The notes under the pieces are model-generated. The model did no database searches, was not told the origin of the DNA, and saw only the letters and a list, made by a program, of their open reading frames with translations. A stretch of 64,000 bases of DNA from Moritella sp. (GTDB lineage: Bacteria > Pseudomonadota > Gammaproteobacteria > Enterobacterales > Moritellaceae), in assembly GCF_013215705.1 (NCBI RefSeq), contig NZ_JABSQR010000009.1:144941-208940 (forward strand), given 5' to 3'. Below are positions 19,920 to 29,170 of this stretch, one piece after another. The translations under genes were made by a program, and so were the position numbers. The number at the start of each line of letters is the position of its first letter. The first letter of the stretch is position 1.

Positions 19920-20785
19920 AATGCCTCCTCCTTGTTACTCTGTTCTGCATTGTTATTTGACGTATTATCGTCATCCCAGGTTAATAGGACGTAACGGATC
20001 CGCTCCAATTCGACCACCGGTTTTGCTTCTACTTGCGCATAAGGTTGACCCGTCTGATAAGTAAAGTCCGTGATTGTCGCGACGGGATAACCTTCGGGAA
20101 ACACGCCGCCGAGGCCAGAGGTCACTAACACATCACCCACTTGAATATCGGTACTGTGTGGCACATAAGGTAAATTTAGACTGTTTAGCTCACCGCTACC
20201 ATTCGCAATCGCTCGAATATCATTACGTTGTACTCGCACCGGAATACCATGACTAATATCAGCAATCAGTAATACCCGACTGTATGTGGCAGCCACATCG
20301 ACAATTTGTCCCACCACACCTTGTTCGTTTAATATCGGTTGGCCAATATAAACGCCATCCGTAGCGCCTTTATTAATCACCACTTGCAGTGAAAAGGGGT
20401 CGGAATTAACCGTGATTATTTCAGCGACTAATTTACGCTGGTCAGCATGCACTGGCGAATTAAGTAACGCCCGTAGCCGTTTATTCTCTTGTTTTAGATG
20501 CTTAAGTGCCAACAACTGGACTTGCTGAATGAAGAGTTTGTCTTGTTGTTCTACCACTTTTTTTCTTAAATCTCGGCGGTTGACAACGGTATTTGATACA
20601 CCTTTGAGCATTTCACTGGGGATATTTGCGGCATAAATTAACGGTGATACCGCGGTATTTAAATAAAGTCGCACATTTAAAAATGAATCAAATTTTGAAT
20701 CAAAAACAATCAATGAGAAAGAGGCGATAACCGCAAGGAACAGGCGCAGTTGTAAAGATGTTGAAGTAGCAAAAATAGGTTTCAT
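19916..20785 (-). CDS. mreC: Cell-shape protein MreC
   Basis: Bitopic elongasome protein, 289 aa. One transmembrane helix (about residues 12-28) leads into a periplasmic coiled coil (about 68-108, QDKLFIQQVQLLALKHLKQENKRLRALL region) and then two beta-barrel domains with VVINKGATDGVYIGQPIL and GDVLVTSGLGGVFPEGYPVA. The gene lies 60 bases after mreB, separated by a GC-rich hairpin that may tune its expression relative to mreB. Confidence 0.95.
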   Translation of the reverse strand: MKPIFATSTSLQLRLFLAVIASFSLIVFDSKFDSFLNVRLYLNTAVSPLIYAANIPSEMLKGVSNTVVNRRDLRKKVVEQQDKLFIQQVQLLALKHLKQENKRLRALLNSPVHADQRKLVAEIITVNSDPFSLQVVINKGATDGVYIGQPILNEQGVVGQIVDVAATYSRVLLIADISHGIPVRVQRNDIRAIANGSGELNSLNLPYVPHSTDIQVGDVLVTSGLGGVFPEGYPVATITDFTYQTGQPYAQVEAKPVVELERIRYVLLTWDDDNTSNNNAEQSNKEEAL

Positions 20786-20801
20786 TAGATGGTATTCTCA
20801 A

Positions 20802-20823
20802 AGGATGGCGCGTCCGCCATCCT
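20802..20823 (-). terminator. Hairpin in the mreB-mreC gap, possible attenuator
   Basis: A perfect 9-bp GC-rich stem, AGGATGGCG with CGCCATCCT around a 4-base loop, lies between the mreB stop and the mreC start. Read on the minus strand it ends about 16 bases before the mreC ATG and is followed by only a short T run (CTTTGAG). It could be a partial terminator or a processing barrier that lowers mreCD relative to mreB. Confidence 0.5.
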
Positions 20824-20845
20824 ATAGGATTATTTAATCAGGTGC

Positions 20846-21904
<1,059 letters not shown>

Positions 21905-21987
21905 TTAGTAAAATGTTGCAGGATCGGTTAACTTTACCAATGCGCAATGAATCAGGCAAGTTTATCAGACTTTATGACTGACAAACA

Positions 21988-24771
21988 TTAATTTAATCGC
22001 CTGCGGTAAATAACCCGATCATTGCTGCGGAAAAAGCCGAATACGATGTTTGCAGACGGTGATTGAACAGCTCCTGTCTCGCTGCCTTCCCAGTTATATT
22101 TAAACCAATTATCAACGGTATAATCAAGTTTAACCTCACCACTTCGATTCGGCGCTGCAATGATTAGCCCTTGAGTGATACCGTTGGTAAAATTTCCGGT
22201 TCCTGAAAGCGCAGGTAGAGCTCCACCTAAAGAAATGTTAGTTAGCGTCGCCTTTACAAAATCGAAGTCCGTTTTAGTATCATCATTATTCTTAATGAAG
22301 TTTGCCCCATCGAAATATTCAATTTTCATGGTTGTGGCAAAATCATTCGATATTGGACCGTAGCCATCAGCGATCGTCCAACGACCATAACGTAATTCGC
22401 TGGTTTGTGCGGATAAAGTTTTCGCTGCTGGAAGCTCTGCATTAGCAGGCATATCAGTATCATTAAGTAAAACACCATCAAGATCCGTAATACTAATACC
22501 AAAAAGTGTATTCATTATTGGGCCATCAGGACCACTTGCCAAACGTGAGAAGTGACCGTCGTCTAATATATTATCAGGTTGATATACGCCATCGACCCAT
22601 ACGCCTTTAAATTCCTCTAAACGATCAGAAAAAGAACGATTCCTTAAACCACTAACCTCAACACTAAAAGTTACATCAGCATTAAATGCTCCATCATAAT
22701 TATGAGTGACAAAACCCAAGCTATTTTGCGCTTCAAGGCGATAACCAAATCGTAATTCAGGTTGGTCCATATAAGTAAATACTGCACCAATACTTGGTGA
22801 AGTCAATAAAATCCAGGCCATTTCCCAATTACGGCCAATACCAGGTTCATATTGGTTTGAACCTTCATTCCATTGCACGCAATAACCATTATTTGGCCAT
22901 GTTCGACATTCGTAAACATTACCATCATCCGGCTGTAAAACAGTTGTCCCTGCGACATAACTACTCAGGCCATCAGGAAATACATAGTCATAACCATTAC
23001 GAAAATAGCCTCTCGCACCCACATAATCATCTACTTTTGATGACACTAATTCAAAATGAGAGGGAATAAAGCGACCTATCTCAGTGCCCTTAGTATCATC
23101 GGAAAAATTATCATCGACCGAAAACGTCATACCGTAATAATCCGTATCCCGTACGTTTACTTGCATCACCCCGACTTCATTATATGCAGCATTTTTAAAG
23201 CTAGAGACCCCATTATTAAAGAGCGTTAAATTTGCGGTTTGCCAACCTGCATCTAGCGCTGTTGTTTTATTTTCCTCAGCTGCATAATCAAATATCCCCT
23301 CAACACCATTATTATTGGGGATTTTACGCGTAATCTTAATCCCAATTTTAGGCTTGGTACTGGGGTGATAATTAAGTGTCGTGTTGCCATCAGCACTTAC
23401 AGCACTGACTTCAAAAGTAAATGGTTTAGCTGCTATTTGCGTATATATCGATAAATTATTCGTCGTTGCAGTTAAATCAGAGCCTGTTGATGAAGTCGCT
23501 TGTACTAAGAACCTATCTGGTCTCACAACAAAACTATTGCTCTCACCTCTGGCTTCAACACCATTTTTAAAACTATGTGATGCCACTAAACGAATCTTAC
23601 CGGCATCGTGATAAACCGATGCCGGTATTTTAAATATACCCGGTTTAACAGCAGTTAATTTAACCCTAGATTTGTTTCCATTTTTACCAATTGCAGTATT
23701 GCCGATATTGAAATTTCGAACCGTACATTTATCAGGTTCAACACAATTTAAACCGATATTAAAGTTACTGTCGTCAGTTTCCAATACTTTACAGGTACCA
23801 GAACCGTCATTTTCTAATGCTTGTAAATATAAGCTATCGATACTAACACCAGCAATTTGGTTACCAATGTCAGCATAGGAGTTAGCGTTACTCGAAAACT
23901 TTAAGCCAAGATCAGTAAAGTTAATCTTACAAGCCCCTGCTACACTTGCATCATTACAATAAGTATTGCCTTCACTATTAACGCTCAACCGCATAACACC
24001 TGGTGATAATAACGCTAAGTTACCAACAGTAGCACGACCATGTACGATATTGACTGTCTGAGACGAACGATTATCAATGCGTAACTTAACCGTTGTGCTA
24101 ACATCAGCAACATTACAAAACTTATCAGTTACTTTATTTTTACAAGCTTGAACATCAATACTTGCAACGTCACAGGTCAGAGCAGAACTCGGATGTTGAA
24201 TACGATAATGAGTTACCGCATTTTTTATTTTTTTACCGACTAATCTAATCCCTTTAAATTGAAAATCATCAAAACCAAAATAAGAATTACACTGCTGCCT
24301 CCAACCAATATATCGGGATCTGCCATACCGGGGTTTGCCATAACATTGTCCAACAACAGCAATTTGATACTCCCCAGGACTTAACTCTCGGTTAATAACT
24401 TCTGACTCTTTATATTTAGATTTGTTAGGGATAGAGATACTATTAATTATCGGTATCGTTTCACCTTTTTTCCAAATCAAGAAATATAAGCGATTACTTA
24501 GTCCCCGAGCCCGTTTTAACCGTATTTTTTTTAATCTAAAGGAAGTTTTAAGAGTAAAATCAATGACCTTACCTGTAACTTTAGGGTTTCTCAATATCTC
24601 ACCCGATGGTGTGTCATCGGCACTAATTATGTGAGATGGATTGATATAAGAAAGCTTTGAATCGCCCACTTTCATGCCTTTTTCAATATCAAAAGCTGAG
24701 TACACAGGCAGGCACATTAAGGTCATGATAAGAACAAAGACGACTTTTAATGATTTCATTAAAAACATCAT
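21988..24771 (-). CDS. mshQ: MSHA biogenesis protein MshQ (DUF6701 type)
   Basis: Large exported protein of 927 aa at the distal end of the pilin operon. It has a signal peptide (about residues 1-25, ending VYSAF) and then long beta-rich sequence with several scattered cysteines between residues 140 and 360 ([33 protein letters not shown]), which suggests disulphide-stabilised domains. The C-terminal third (PSHFELVSS onward, ending with [18 protein letters not shown]) matches the DUF6701 region of MshQ. The usual role is unknown; a pilus-tip or surface adhesin is a plausible guess from position after MshO and MshP. Start overlaps the mshP stop by 4 bases. Confidence 0.82.
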   Translation of the reverse strand: MMFLMKSLKVVFVLIMTLMCLPVYSAFDIEKGMKVGDSKLSYINPSHIISADDTPSGEILRNPKVTGKVIDFTLKTSFRLKKIRLKRARGLSNRLYFLIWKKGETIPIINSISIPNKSKYKESEVINRELSPGEYQIAVVGQCYGKPRYGRSRYIGWRQQCNSYFGFDDFQFKGIRLVGKKIKNAVTHYRIQHPSSALTCDVASIDVQACKNKVTDKFCNVADVSTTVKLRIDNRSSQTVNIVHGRATVGNLALLSPGVMRLSVNSEGNTYCNDASVAGACKINFTDLGLKFSSNANSYADIGNQIAGVSIDSLYLQALENDGSGTCKVLETDDSNFNIGLNCVEPDKCTVRNFNIGNTAIGKNGNKSRVKLTAVKPGIFKIPASVYHDAGKIRLVASHSFKNGVEARGESNSFVVRPDRFLVQATSSTGSDLTATTNNLSIYTQIAAKPFTFEVSAVSADGNTTLNYHPSTKPKIGIKITRKIPNNNGVEGIFDYAAEENKTTALDAGWQTANLTLFNNGVSSFKNAAYNEVGVMQVNVRDTDYYGMTFSVDDNFSDDTKGTEIGRFIPSHFELVSSKVDDYVGARGYFRNGYDYVFPDGLSSYVAGTTVLQPDDGNVYECRTWPNNGYCVQWNEGSNQYEPGIGRNWEMAWILLTSPSIGAVFTYMDQPELRFGYRLEAQNSLGFVTHNYDGAFNADVTFSVEVSGLRNRSFSDRLEEFKGVWVDGVYQPDNILDDGHFSRLASGPDGPIMNTLFGISITDLDGVLLNDTDMPANAELPAAKTLSAQTSELRYGRWTIADGYGPISNDFATTMKIEYFDGANFIKNNDDTKTDFDFVKATLTNISLGGALPALSGTGNFTNGITQGLIIAAPNRSGEVKLDYTVDNWFKYNWEGSETGAVQSPSANIVFGFFRSNDRVIYRRRLN

Positions 24772-25208
24772 AACTTCACTTCCGCTTCAACTTGGTGCTG
24801 CGCCACTATTTTTCCACCGTCACAAATACCGGTAGCGCGCAGATAAAACTGACTACCAGAAGTAAGCTGAATACTTTGGCAAGTAACCGCGACACTGCAG
24901 TTTTCTAATCCTACGTTCTGACTAATATCAAACTGTAAATTATCAGTATCAGAAATAACCGTAGTAGCAGGAAAATTGACACATACTAAACCATTTAACA
25001 CCTGATAAATCCCATATTCCATACCACTATCAGCCGCATAATAAGCTTTCGCACTATACACTTCATTGGCAACACTGTCCGCTGTAGAACTCAAAATACG
25101 GCTCAGAGACGCGGCTAATAAAGAGATCACAACAATGATAAATATCGCAATCACTAGCATACTGCCTTGTTGTTGTGGATAGCGACTCGACATACGGTTA
25201 CGGGACAT
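24768..25208 (-). CDS. mshP: MSHA minor pilin-like protein MshP
   Basis: 146-residue PilX-like protein. The N-terminal cytosolic stub and hydrophobic helix ([29 protein letters not shown] region near residues 15-37) resemble minor pilins without the classic GFTLIE motif, and [18 protein letters not shown] near residue 58 is typical of this family. Four cysteines occur in the soluble part. It overlaps mshO by 11 bases and mshQ by 4, so it is part of the mshCDOPQ unit. Confidence 0.85.
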   Translation of the reverse strand: MSRNRMSSRYPQQQGSMLVIAIFIIVVISLLAASLSRILSSTADSVANEVYSAKAYYAADSGMEYGIYQVLNGLVCVNFPATTVISDTDNLQFDISQNVGLENCSVAVTCQSIQLTSGSQFYLRATGICDGGKIVAQHQVEAEVKL

Positions 25209-26007
25209 TTGTCATTACCACCTGATGTTCAAATTTAATATCACGGCCATCATGCAGCAAGAAACCAAAGCTTAACTCCAAAATAGCATTACTGAACTGC
25301 GTCGCTCCGGTTAATGACATACTGCTATCAGTCGTGAGATTATCCGCCATTAATACCGATGTGCCAAAACTATTACCTAATAACGCCTCTCTACGTGATA
25401 AGCGTGTAACACCACCTATTTGAGCCAAGCAATATTGCACTTTACTTCCTGCAATAAAATAACGAGAGACTGCTGAGTCTTTCAATAATGTAGAGTCCAG
25501 CGTGACCTCTGCCTGAGCTGGGTTTGCACCTGAAACGCGTTCATATTTAGTTATTTCAGCAATCGTATCACTCGGTAATGAATCAAACTCGTTAGCATCG
25601 GTTGTTAGTATACTTATATACTGACCTTCAAAATCATTATTGCTCGGGTCTGCTAAATCCCTGGTTTTTTTATCCATAATTAATGACACGCTAGATTTTC
25701 CGCTCACAGTGCCAAGATATTGACCTGCTGCGGAGAAAGGCACAAATTGTATGCAAGTTTGTCCTACTATCGTAGGCATTCTAGTTACACTAAAAGCAAT
25801 CGCAGAATCAAGCTCTTTACTCATTCGATTTAGTACAAAGCGAGCATCATTCAAGCGCTCATTCTGATTAACAGAGGTTTGATAAAGAATCACGTTATCA
25901 CTAATAAAACGGCTACTAAAAGTGCCAATAACACCTAATAAGATAATTACCATAACAAGTTCGACGAGGGTAAAACCTGACTGTTTGTGTTTAATCGTTC
26001 TAGGCAT
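25198..26007 (-). CDS. mshO: MSHA minor pilin MshO
   Basis: 269-residue minor pilin, PilW-like in length. It has the type IV prepilin peptidase site: a basic leader MPRTIKHKQSG followed by FTLVELVMVIILLG, with cleavage expected after Gly11 and the conserved Glu at mature position 5. The rest is a beta-rich globular domain with two cysteines. The start overlaps the mshD stop by one base. In MSHA systems it probably joins MshC, D and P in the initiating complex at the pilus tip; that role is inferred from related type IV pili. Confidence 0.87.
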   Translation of the reverse strand: MPRTIKHKQSGFTLVELVMVIILLGVIGTFSSRFISDNVILYQTSVNQNERLNDARFVLNRMSKELDSAIAFSVTRMPTIVGQTCIQFVPFSAAGQYLGTVSGKSSVSLIMDKKTRDLADPSNNDFEGQYISILTTDANEFDSLPSDTIAEITKYERVSGANPAQAEVTLDSTLLKDSAVSRYFIAGSKVQYCLAQIGGVTRLSRREALLGNSFGTSVLMADNLTTDSSMSLTGATQFSNAILELSFGFLLHDGRDIKFEHQVVMTNVP

Positions 26008-26531
26008 CAGTAGTTTCCCTTAAATGAAGTCAGTGTTATCTCTTCATTATTTGGCATGAATATCGTCACTTGGATCCGTTTAGCCACATTATTTGCTGTA
26101 CTACCTGTAACAAACTTATCGGCAGCGTTACTAACACATATATTCAATCCGTAACCAGGATATTCGTTAGTAAATAACGTCAGCGTTGTTTTTGGATCGC
26201 TAGTACAATATTCATGATAATCATCGACATCATTAAAGCCATTTGGATTGTTTCTATTTTCTATACCATCAGTACCAAAATCAGCGACTGCGGTACAAGT
26301 CGCACATGGACTAAAGCTACCCAAAATTAAATTATTCTCATCATAATAACGAATCAGCACCTGGTTCATCAGGCTTTTACCTAATGCTGTGGCTTTTATC
26401 TGGTACATCGGCGAGGTCATTTTATTGGCTTGCGGTAAAAACACGCCAGTTACAATCGTCAGCGCGACCGCTAATACTACAATACCGACAACAATCTCAA
26501 TTAAGGTAAAACCGCGTTGTTTATTGTTCAT
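26007..26531 (-). CDS. mshD: MSHA minor pilin MshD
   Basis: Minor pilin of 174 aa with the prepilin motif MNNKQRGFTLIEIVVGIVVL. I chose the ATG at 26531 rather than a TTG seven codons upstream because it gives a normal 7-residue basic leader and follows an AAGG. The coding region overlaps the mshC stop by 11 bases. The globular part contains a CATC motif and two further cysteines (EYCTSDPKTT and LNICVSN). Confidence 0.86.
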   Translation of the reverse strand: MNNKQRGFTLIEIVVGIVVLAVALTIVTGVFLPQANKMTSPMYQIKATALGKSLMNQVLIRYYDENNLILGSFSPCATCTAVADFGTDGIENRNNPNGFNDVDDYHEYCTSDPKTTLTLFTNEYPGYGLNICVSNAADKFVTGSTANNVAKRIQVTIFMPNNEEITLTSFKGNY

Positions 26532-27018
26532 GGATGTAGCCTTGAGATTCAATTCTGATTAATAATGTTTGTTCGCCGATGATGCTGATGTCACAGCTAG
26601 CGCAGCTACTGGCCACGCCAAGGGGATCAAACTCAATCGTATGCGGGCTAAATCTAATTGCACTACTATCCGCTTCTGTTTGACTGATGCCTAATTGAGG
26701 AGGGTTAAAATTGTCAGGTAAATCAGTGTCATTACAATTGGCAGGAATACCGAAACGGTCACTCTTAATAATAACTTTATTGCAGGCATAAGGGTTATCG
26801 GAACGGGCCGTTCCGCCAACATTTTCACGGCAATCCTCATCACAGCTCATCGCTTGTTGCTGTACGGTTTTTAATAATTGCAGTAGTTGGTCACGATAAA
26901 CTTGACCTTCAAAGTCATCTTTACCAATAAATTTAGGGATCGCGGTCGCGGCTAGAATACCTAAAAGGATAATAACGATAACCAGTTCAATGAGCGTAAA
27001 GCCTGATTTTTTAAACAT
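26521..27018 (-). CDS. mshC: MSHA minor pilin MshC
   Basis: 165-residue prepilin with the leader MFKKSG and the processing helix FTLIELVIVIILLGILAATAIPKF. It resembles MshA in its N-terminal helix but differs fully after residue 35, and it has three cysteine pairs (SCDEDC, ACNKVI with NCND, SCASCD). It begins the mshCDOPQ operon downstream of the mshA terminator, so it is probably expressed by read-through from mshA or by a weak promoter in the 201-base gap. Confidence 0.86.
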   Translation of the reverse strand: MFKKSGFTLIELVIVIILLGILAATAIPKFIGKDDFEGQVYRDQLLQLLKTVQQQAMSCDEDCRENVGGTARSDNPYACNKVIIKSDRFGIPANCNDTDLPDNFNPPQLGISQTEADSSAIRFSPHTIEFDPLGVASSCASCDISIIGEQTLLIRIESQGYIHEQ

Positions 27019-27152
27019 ATGCTATCGTACCTGATGGCTTAATGATTGTGAATGCTAGATATTAGCTTTTATCATGCTGAGTATTGATACCATCATACCT
27101 TTAAGATTGAAAAATAAAAAAGTTATTAATAAATTGTATATAACAGATATAA

Positions 27153-27178
27153 AAAAGGCTTACGGAAGTAAGCCTTTT
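27153..27178 (-). terminator. Terminator after mshA
   Basis: A perfect 11-bp stem, AAAAGGCTTAC with GTAAGCCTTTT and a 4-base loop, is followed on the minus strand by a T-rich tract (TTTTTTATATC). It lies 42 bases after the mshA stop. It would make mshA a mostly monocistronic, abundant transcript while allowing reduced read-through into mshC. Confidence 0.88.
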
Positions 27179-27219
27179 AAAAAACTAGGTTATAACCTAT
27201 TTAATACTCAACAAAAAAA

Positions 27220-27672
27220 CTATGAGCATGTTCCACTTACAATAGTATAACCAGCACCACTTGCAGTAGTCTTATTATAAGTAACACAAGTATCAGTTGA
27301 TGAGCTTGCAGTACCATTCCAGAATGTATAAGAAGTAGAACCACTACCTGAAGGTGCAGACGAGAAACCACTTAATTCGACAGCACTTGCAATACCAGCA
27401 GATGTGGCAGCTGGGTAACCCCAAACAACAGCAACATCACCACTTGATGTTGAAATACTGCCAGATGAATTACTTTCAATACCATTAATCGCCGCTTTAG
27501 AGTAAACAATATTCGCCGCGCTGTGCAGAGCAGACTCAACACCCTTCATTGCCGCTTTTTTAGCATCATCTTGAAGGTTAATAAATTTCGGCACTGCCGT
27601 TGCAGCTAAGATACCTAGCACAATAATTACGATCACTAATTCGATTAGTGTAAAACCTGCATTTCTTTTCAT
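27220..27672 (-). CDS. mshA: Major MSHA pilin MshA
   Basis: Type IVa major pilin, 150 aa, with leader MKRNAG, cleavage before Phe7 and the conserved Glu11. The helix FTLIELVIVIIVLGILAATA is followed by KFINLQDDAKKAAMKGVESALHSAANIVYSKA, which is diagnostic for MSHA pilins. The C-terminal disulphide loop is framed by Cys129 and Cys149. The globular part is very rich in Ser, Thr, Gly and Ala, giving many possible O-glycosylation sites. A GGAG ribosome binding site lies 8 bases before the ATG. It has its own terminator, and the upstream region contains two dyads. Confidence 0.95.
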   Translation of the reverse strand: MKRNAGFTLIELVIVIIVLGILAATAVPKFINLQDDAKKAAMKGVESALHSAANIVYSKAAINGIESNSSGSISTSSGDVAVVWGYPAATSAGIASAVELSGFSSAPSGSGSTSYTFWNGTASSSTDTCVTYNKTTASGAGYTIVSGTCS

Positions 27673-27722
27673 TTTAGCTCCAAAAGCATTTTAGTATAAA
27701 TTACATGAATATATAATCGGTA

Positions 27723-27774
27723 GTGCATCCACCTAATTTACATTTATGCACGTCTTAGTATATTTTTGATACTA
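27723..27774 (-). promoter_or_regulatory. Two dyads upstream of mshA
   Basis: Between 50 and 105 bases upstream of the mshA ATG lie two inverted repeats: GTGCAT (27723-27728) with ATGCAC (27746-27751), and TAGTAT (27756-27761) with ATACTA (27769-27774). They could be regulator-binding sites for the pilin gene. Neither arm is long, so chance is possible. A TATACT hexamer nearer the gene lacks a good -35 partner, and I do not call a promoter. Confidence 0.35.
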
Positions 27775-27919
27775 TGCCAAAAAATAGACATTTACACTAG
27801 TTTTTTTTCATTAATTTGCCTTTATCACAATATCCAGCCTGCCTATAAAGCCCTATATTGCAGCCGCCGAAACAATAAATAATATTATGCACCATAAGCC
27901 ATTAGTTAATACCATATTG

Positions 27920-27945
27920 GTGGTTCAAGGTTAACCTTGAACCAC
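27920..27945. repeat. 26-bp perfect palindrome spanning the mshG stop codon
   Basis: GTGGTTCAAGGTT is followed immediately by its exact reverse complement, so the site is a perfect 26-bp palindrome with a GTTAAC centre. The mshG stop TAA (27933-27931) sits at that centre. As RNA it would fold into a hairpin covering the end of mshG; as DNA it could be a protein site. No T tract follows on the minus strand, so it is not a standard intrinsic terminator. Confidence 0.9.
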
Positions 27946-29148
27946 ACTCATCATGTCCCACATCGGCACAAAAATACCGAGTGCTAAAATCAATACCATC
28001 ACAGCAACAATGCAGATCAGTATCGGTTCAATCTTCGCGGTCAGCGATTCCAATTCATAATCCACTTCGCGTTCATAAAATTGTGCAGCTTCTAATAATA
28101 AATCATCCACTTGACCAGTTTCATCTCCCACCGAGATCATTTGTAAAATAAGCGGGGTAAACATACCGCTTTCACTCGCCGTTATAGTCAAGCTCTTACC
28201 TTCTTCAATACCTGCTCGCATACCTAAAATACGCACTTCCATCCAGGCATTATCCACGGTTGATGCCACCAGCGACAAACTGTTATTCAGAGGCACACCG
28301 CCCCTTAGCATCAACGAAAAGCTGCGCGCAAAACGGGATAACAAGGTTTTTTCAATCACAGGACCAACAATGGGAATGCGAATAGTAAACAGCCCCCAAC
28401 GTAATTTACCTTTATCCGTTTGAATATAATATTTAAACCCAACAATAGCGGCAATAATCCCAATAATAATCAGATGCCAATAATTCACAAAAAAAGCCGA
28501 TGAAGCCAGTAATGTTCGCGTTGCCCACGGCAGTTCAACACCAAACTTATTAAACATATTAGCAAACGTCGGAATAACAAAAATGTTCAAGATCACCATC
28601 GCACCTGAAATAGCGATTAATACAAAAATAGGATAACGCACTGCACTGGCAATACGACGTCGGGTATCCATTTCTAATTCTAAATAATTGGCGATTTGTA
28701 AAAATGAATCATCTAAGCGACCGGTATTCTCACCCACTCGTACAATGGAAACAAAAATAGAGGCAAATACATGCGGGTGTGCGGCCATAGATGCCGATAG
28801 TGTATTACCACTGTTTAAGCGAACAACCACATCATTAAGCACGTCTTTAAGCTTCGCGTGTGAACTCGATTCTGATAAACCTTTGATCGCACGGATCATC
28901 GGAATACCCGCTCGCGTCAGTGAGTACATCTGACGGGCAAAAATAACTAACTCAGCAAGCGGTATTTTCGGTGTCAATAACTGACTAAGGTCAATGCTGT
29001 TACCGCTGCTGCTCGCCACTTTAATATCAGTGGGAGTAATACCTTTCGCCATTAACGATTGTACTAATGCATCTTGGTTCTGCGCTTCGAGCTTTCCTGA
29101 AACAGCATTGCCTTGGCTATCGCGGCCTTTATACGTAAAATTTGGCAT
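27931..29148 (-). CDS. mshG: MSHA platform protein MshG
   Basis: Inner-membrane platform protein of the GspF/PilC family, 405 aa. Two T2SSF domains are seen, each with its cytosolic helical bundle and transmembrane helices: near residues 70-215 (FARQMYSLTRAGIPMIRAIKGL, then TRRRIASAVRYPIFVLIAI) and near 275-400 (FARSFSLMLRGGVPLNNSLSL, then PILICIVAVMVLILALGIFVPMWDMM). It works with the ATPase MshE, which is encoded just upstream with a 22-base gap. Normally mshF and mshB would follow; here mshA follows after 258 bases. Confidence 0.94.
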   Translation of the reverse strand: MPNFTYKGRDSQGNAVSGKLEAQNQDALVQSLMAKGITPTDIKVASSSGNSIDLSQLLTPKIPLAELVIFARQMYSLTRAGIPMIRAIKGLSESSSHAKLKDVLNDVVVRLNSGNTLSASMAAHPHVFASIFVSIVRVGENTGRLDDSFLQIANYLELEMDTRRRIASAVRYPIFVLIAISGAMVILNIFVIPTFANMFNKFGVELPWATRTLLASSAFFVNYWHLIIIGIIAAIVGFKYYIQTDKGKLRWGLFTIRIPIVGPVIEKTLLSRFARSFSLMLRGGVPLNNSLSLVASTVDNAWMEVRILGMRAGIEEGKSLTITASESGMFTPLILQMISVGDETGQVDDLLLEAAQFYEREVDYELESLTAKIEPILICIVAVMVLILALGIFVPMWDMMSVVQG

Positions 29149-29170
29149 TGGCTAACCTTAATCGTCCTGT

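Noticed and set aside
27770..27786. Sigma-54 promoter upstream of mshA on the minus strand, starting TTGGCATAG
   Set aside because: The -24 GG is present but the -12 GC is missing at the required spacing.
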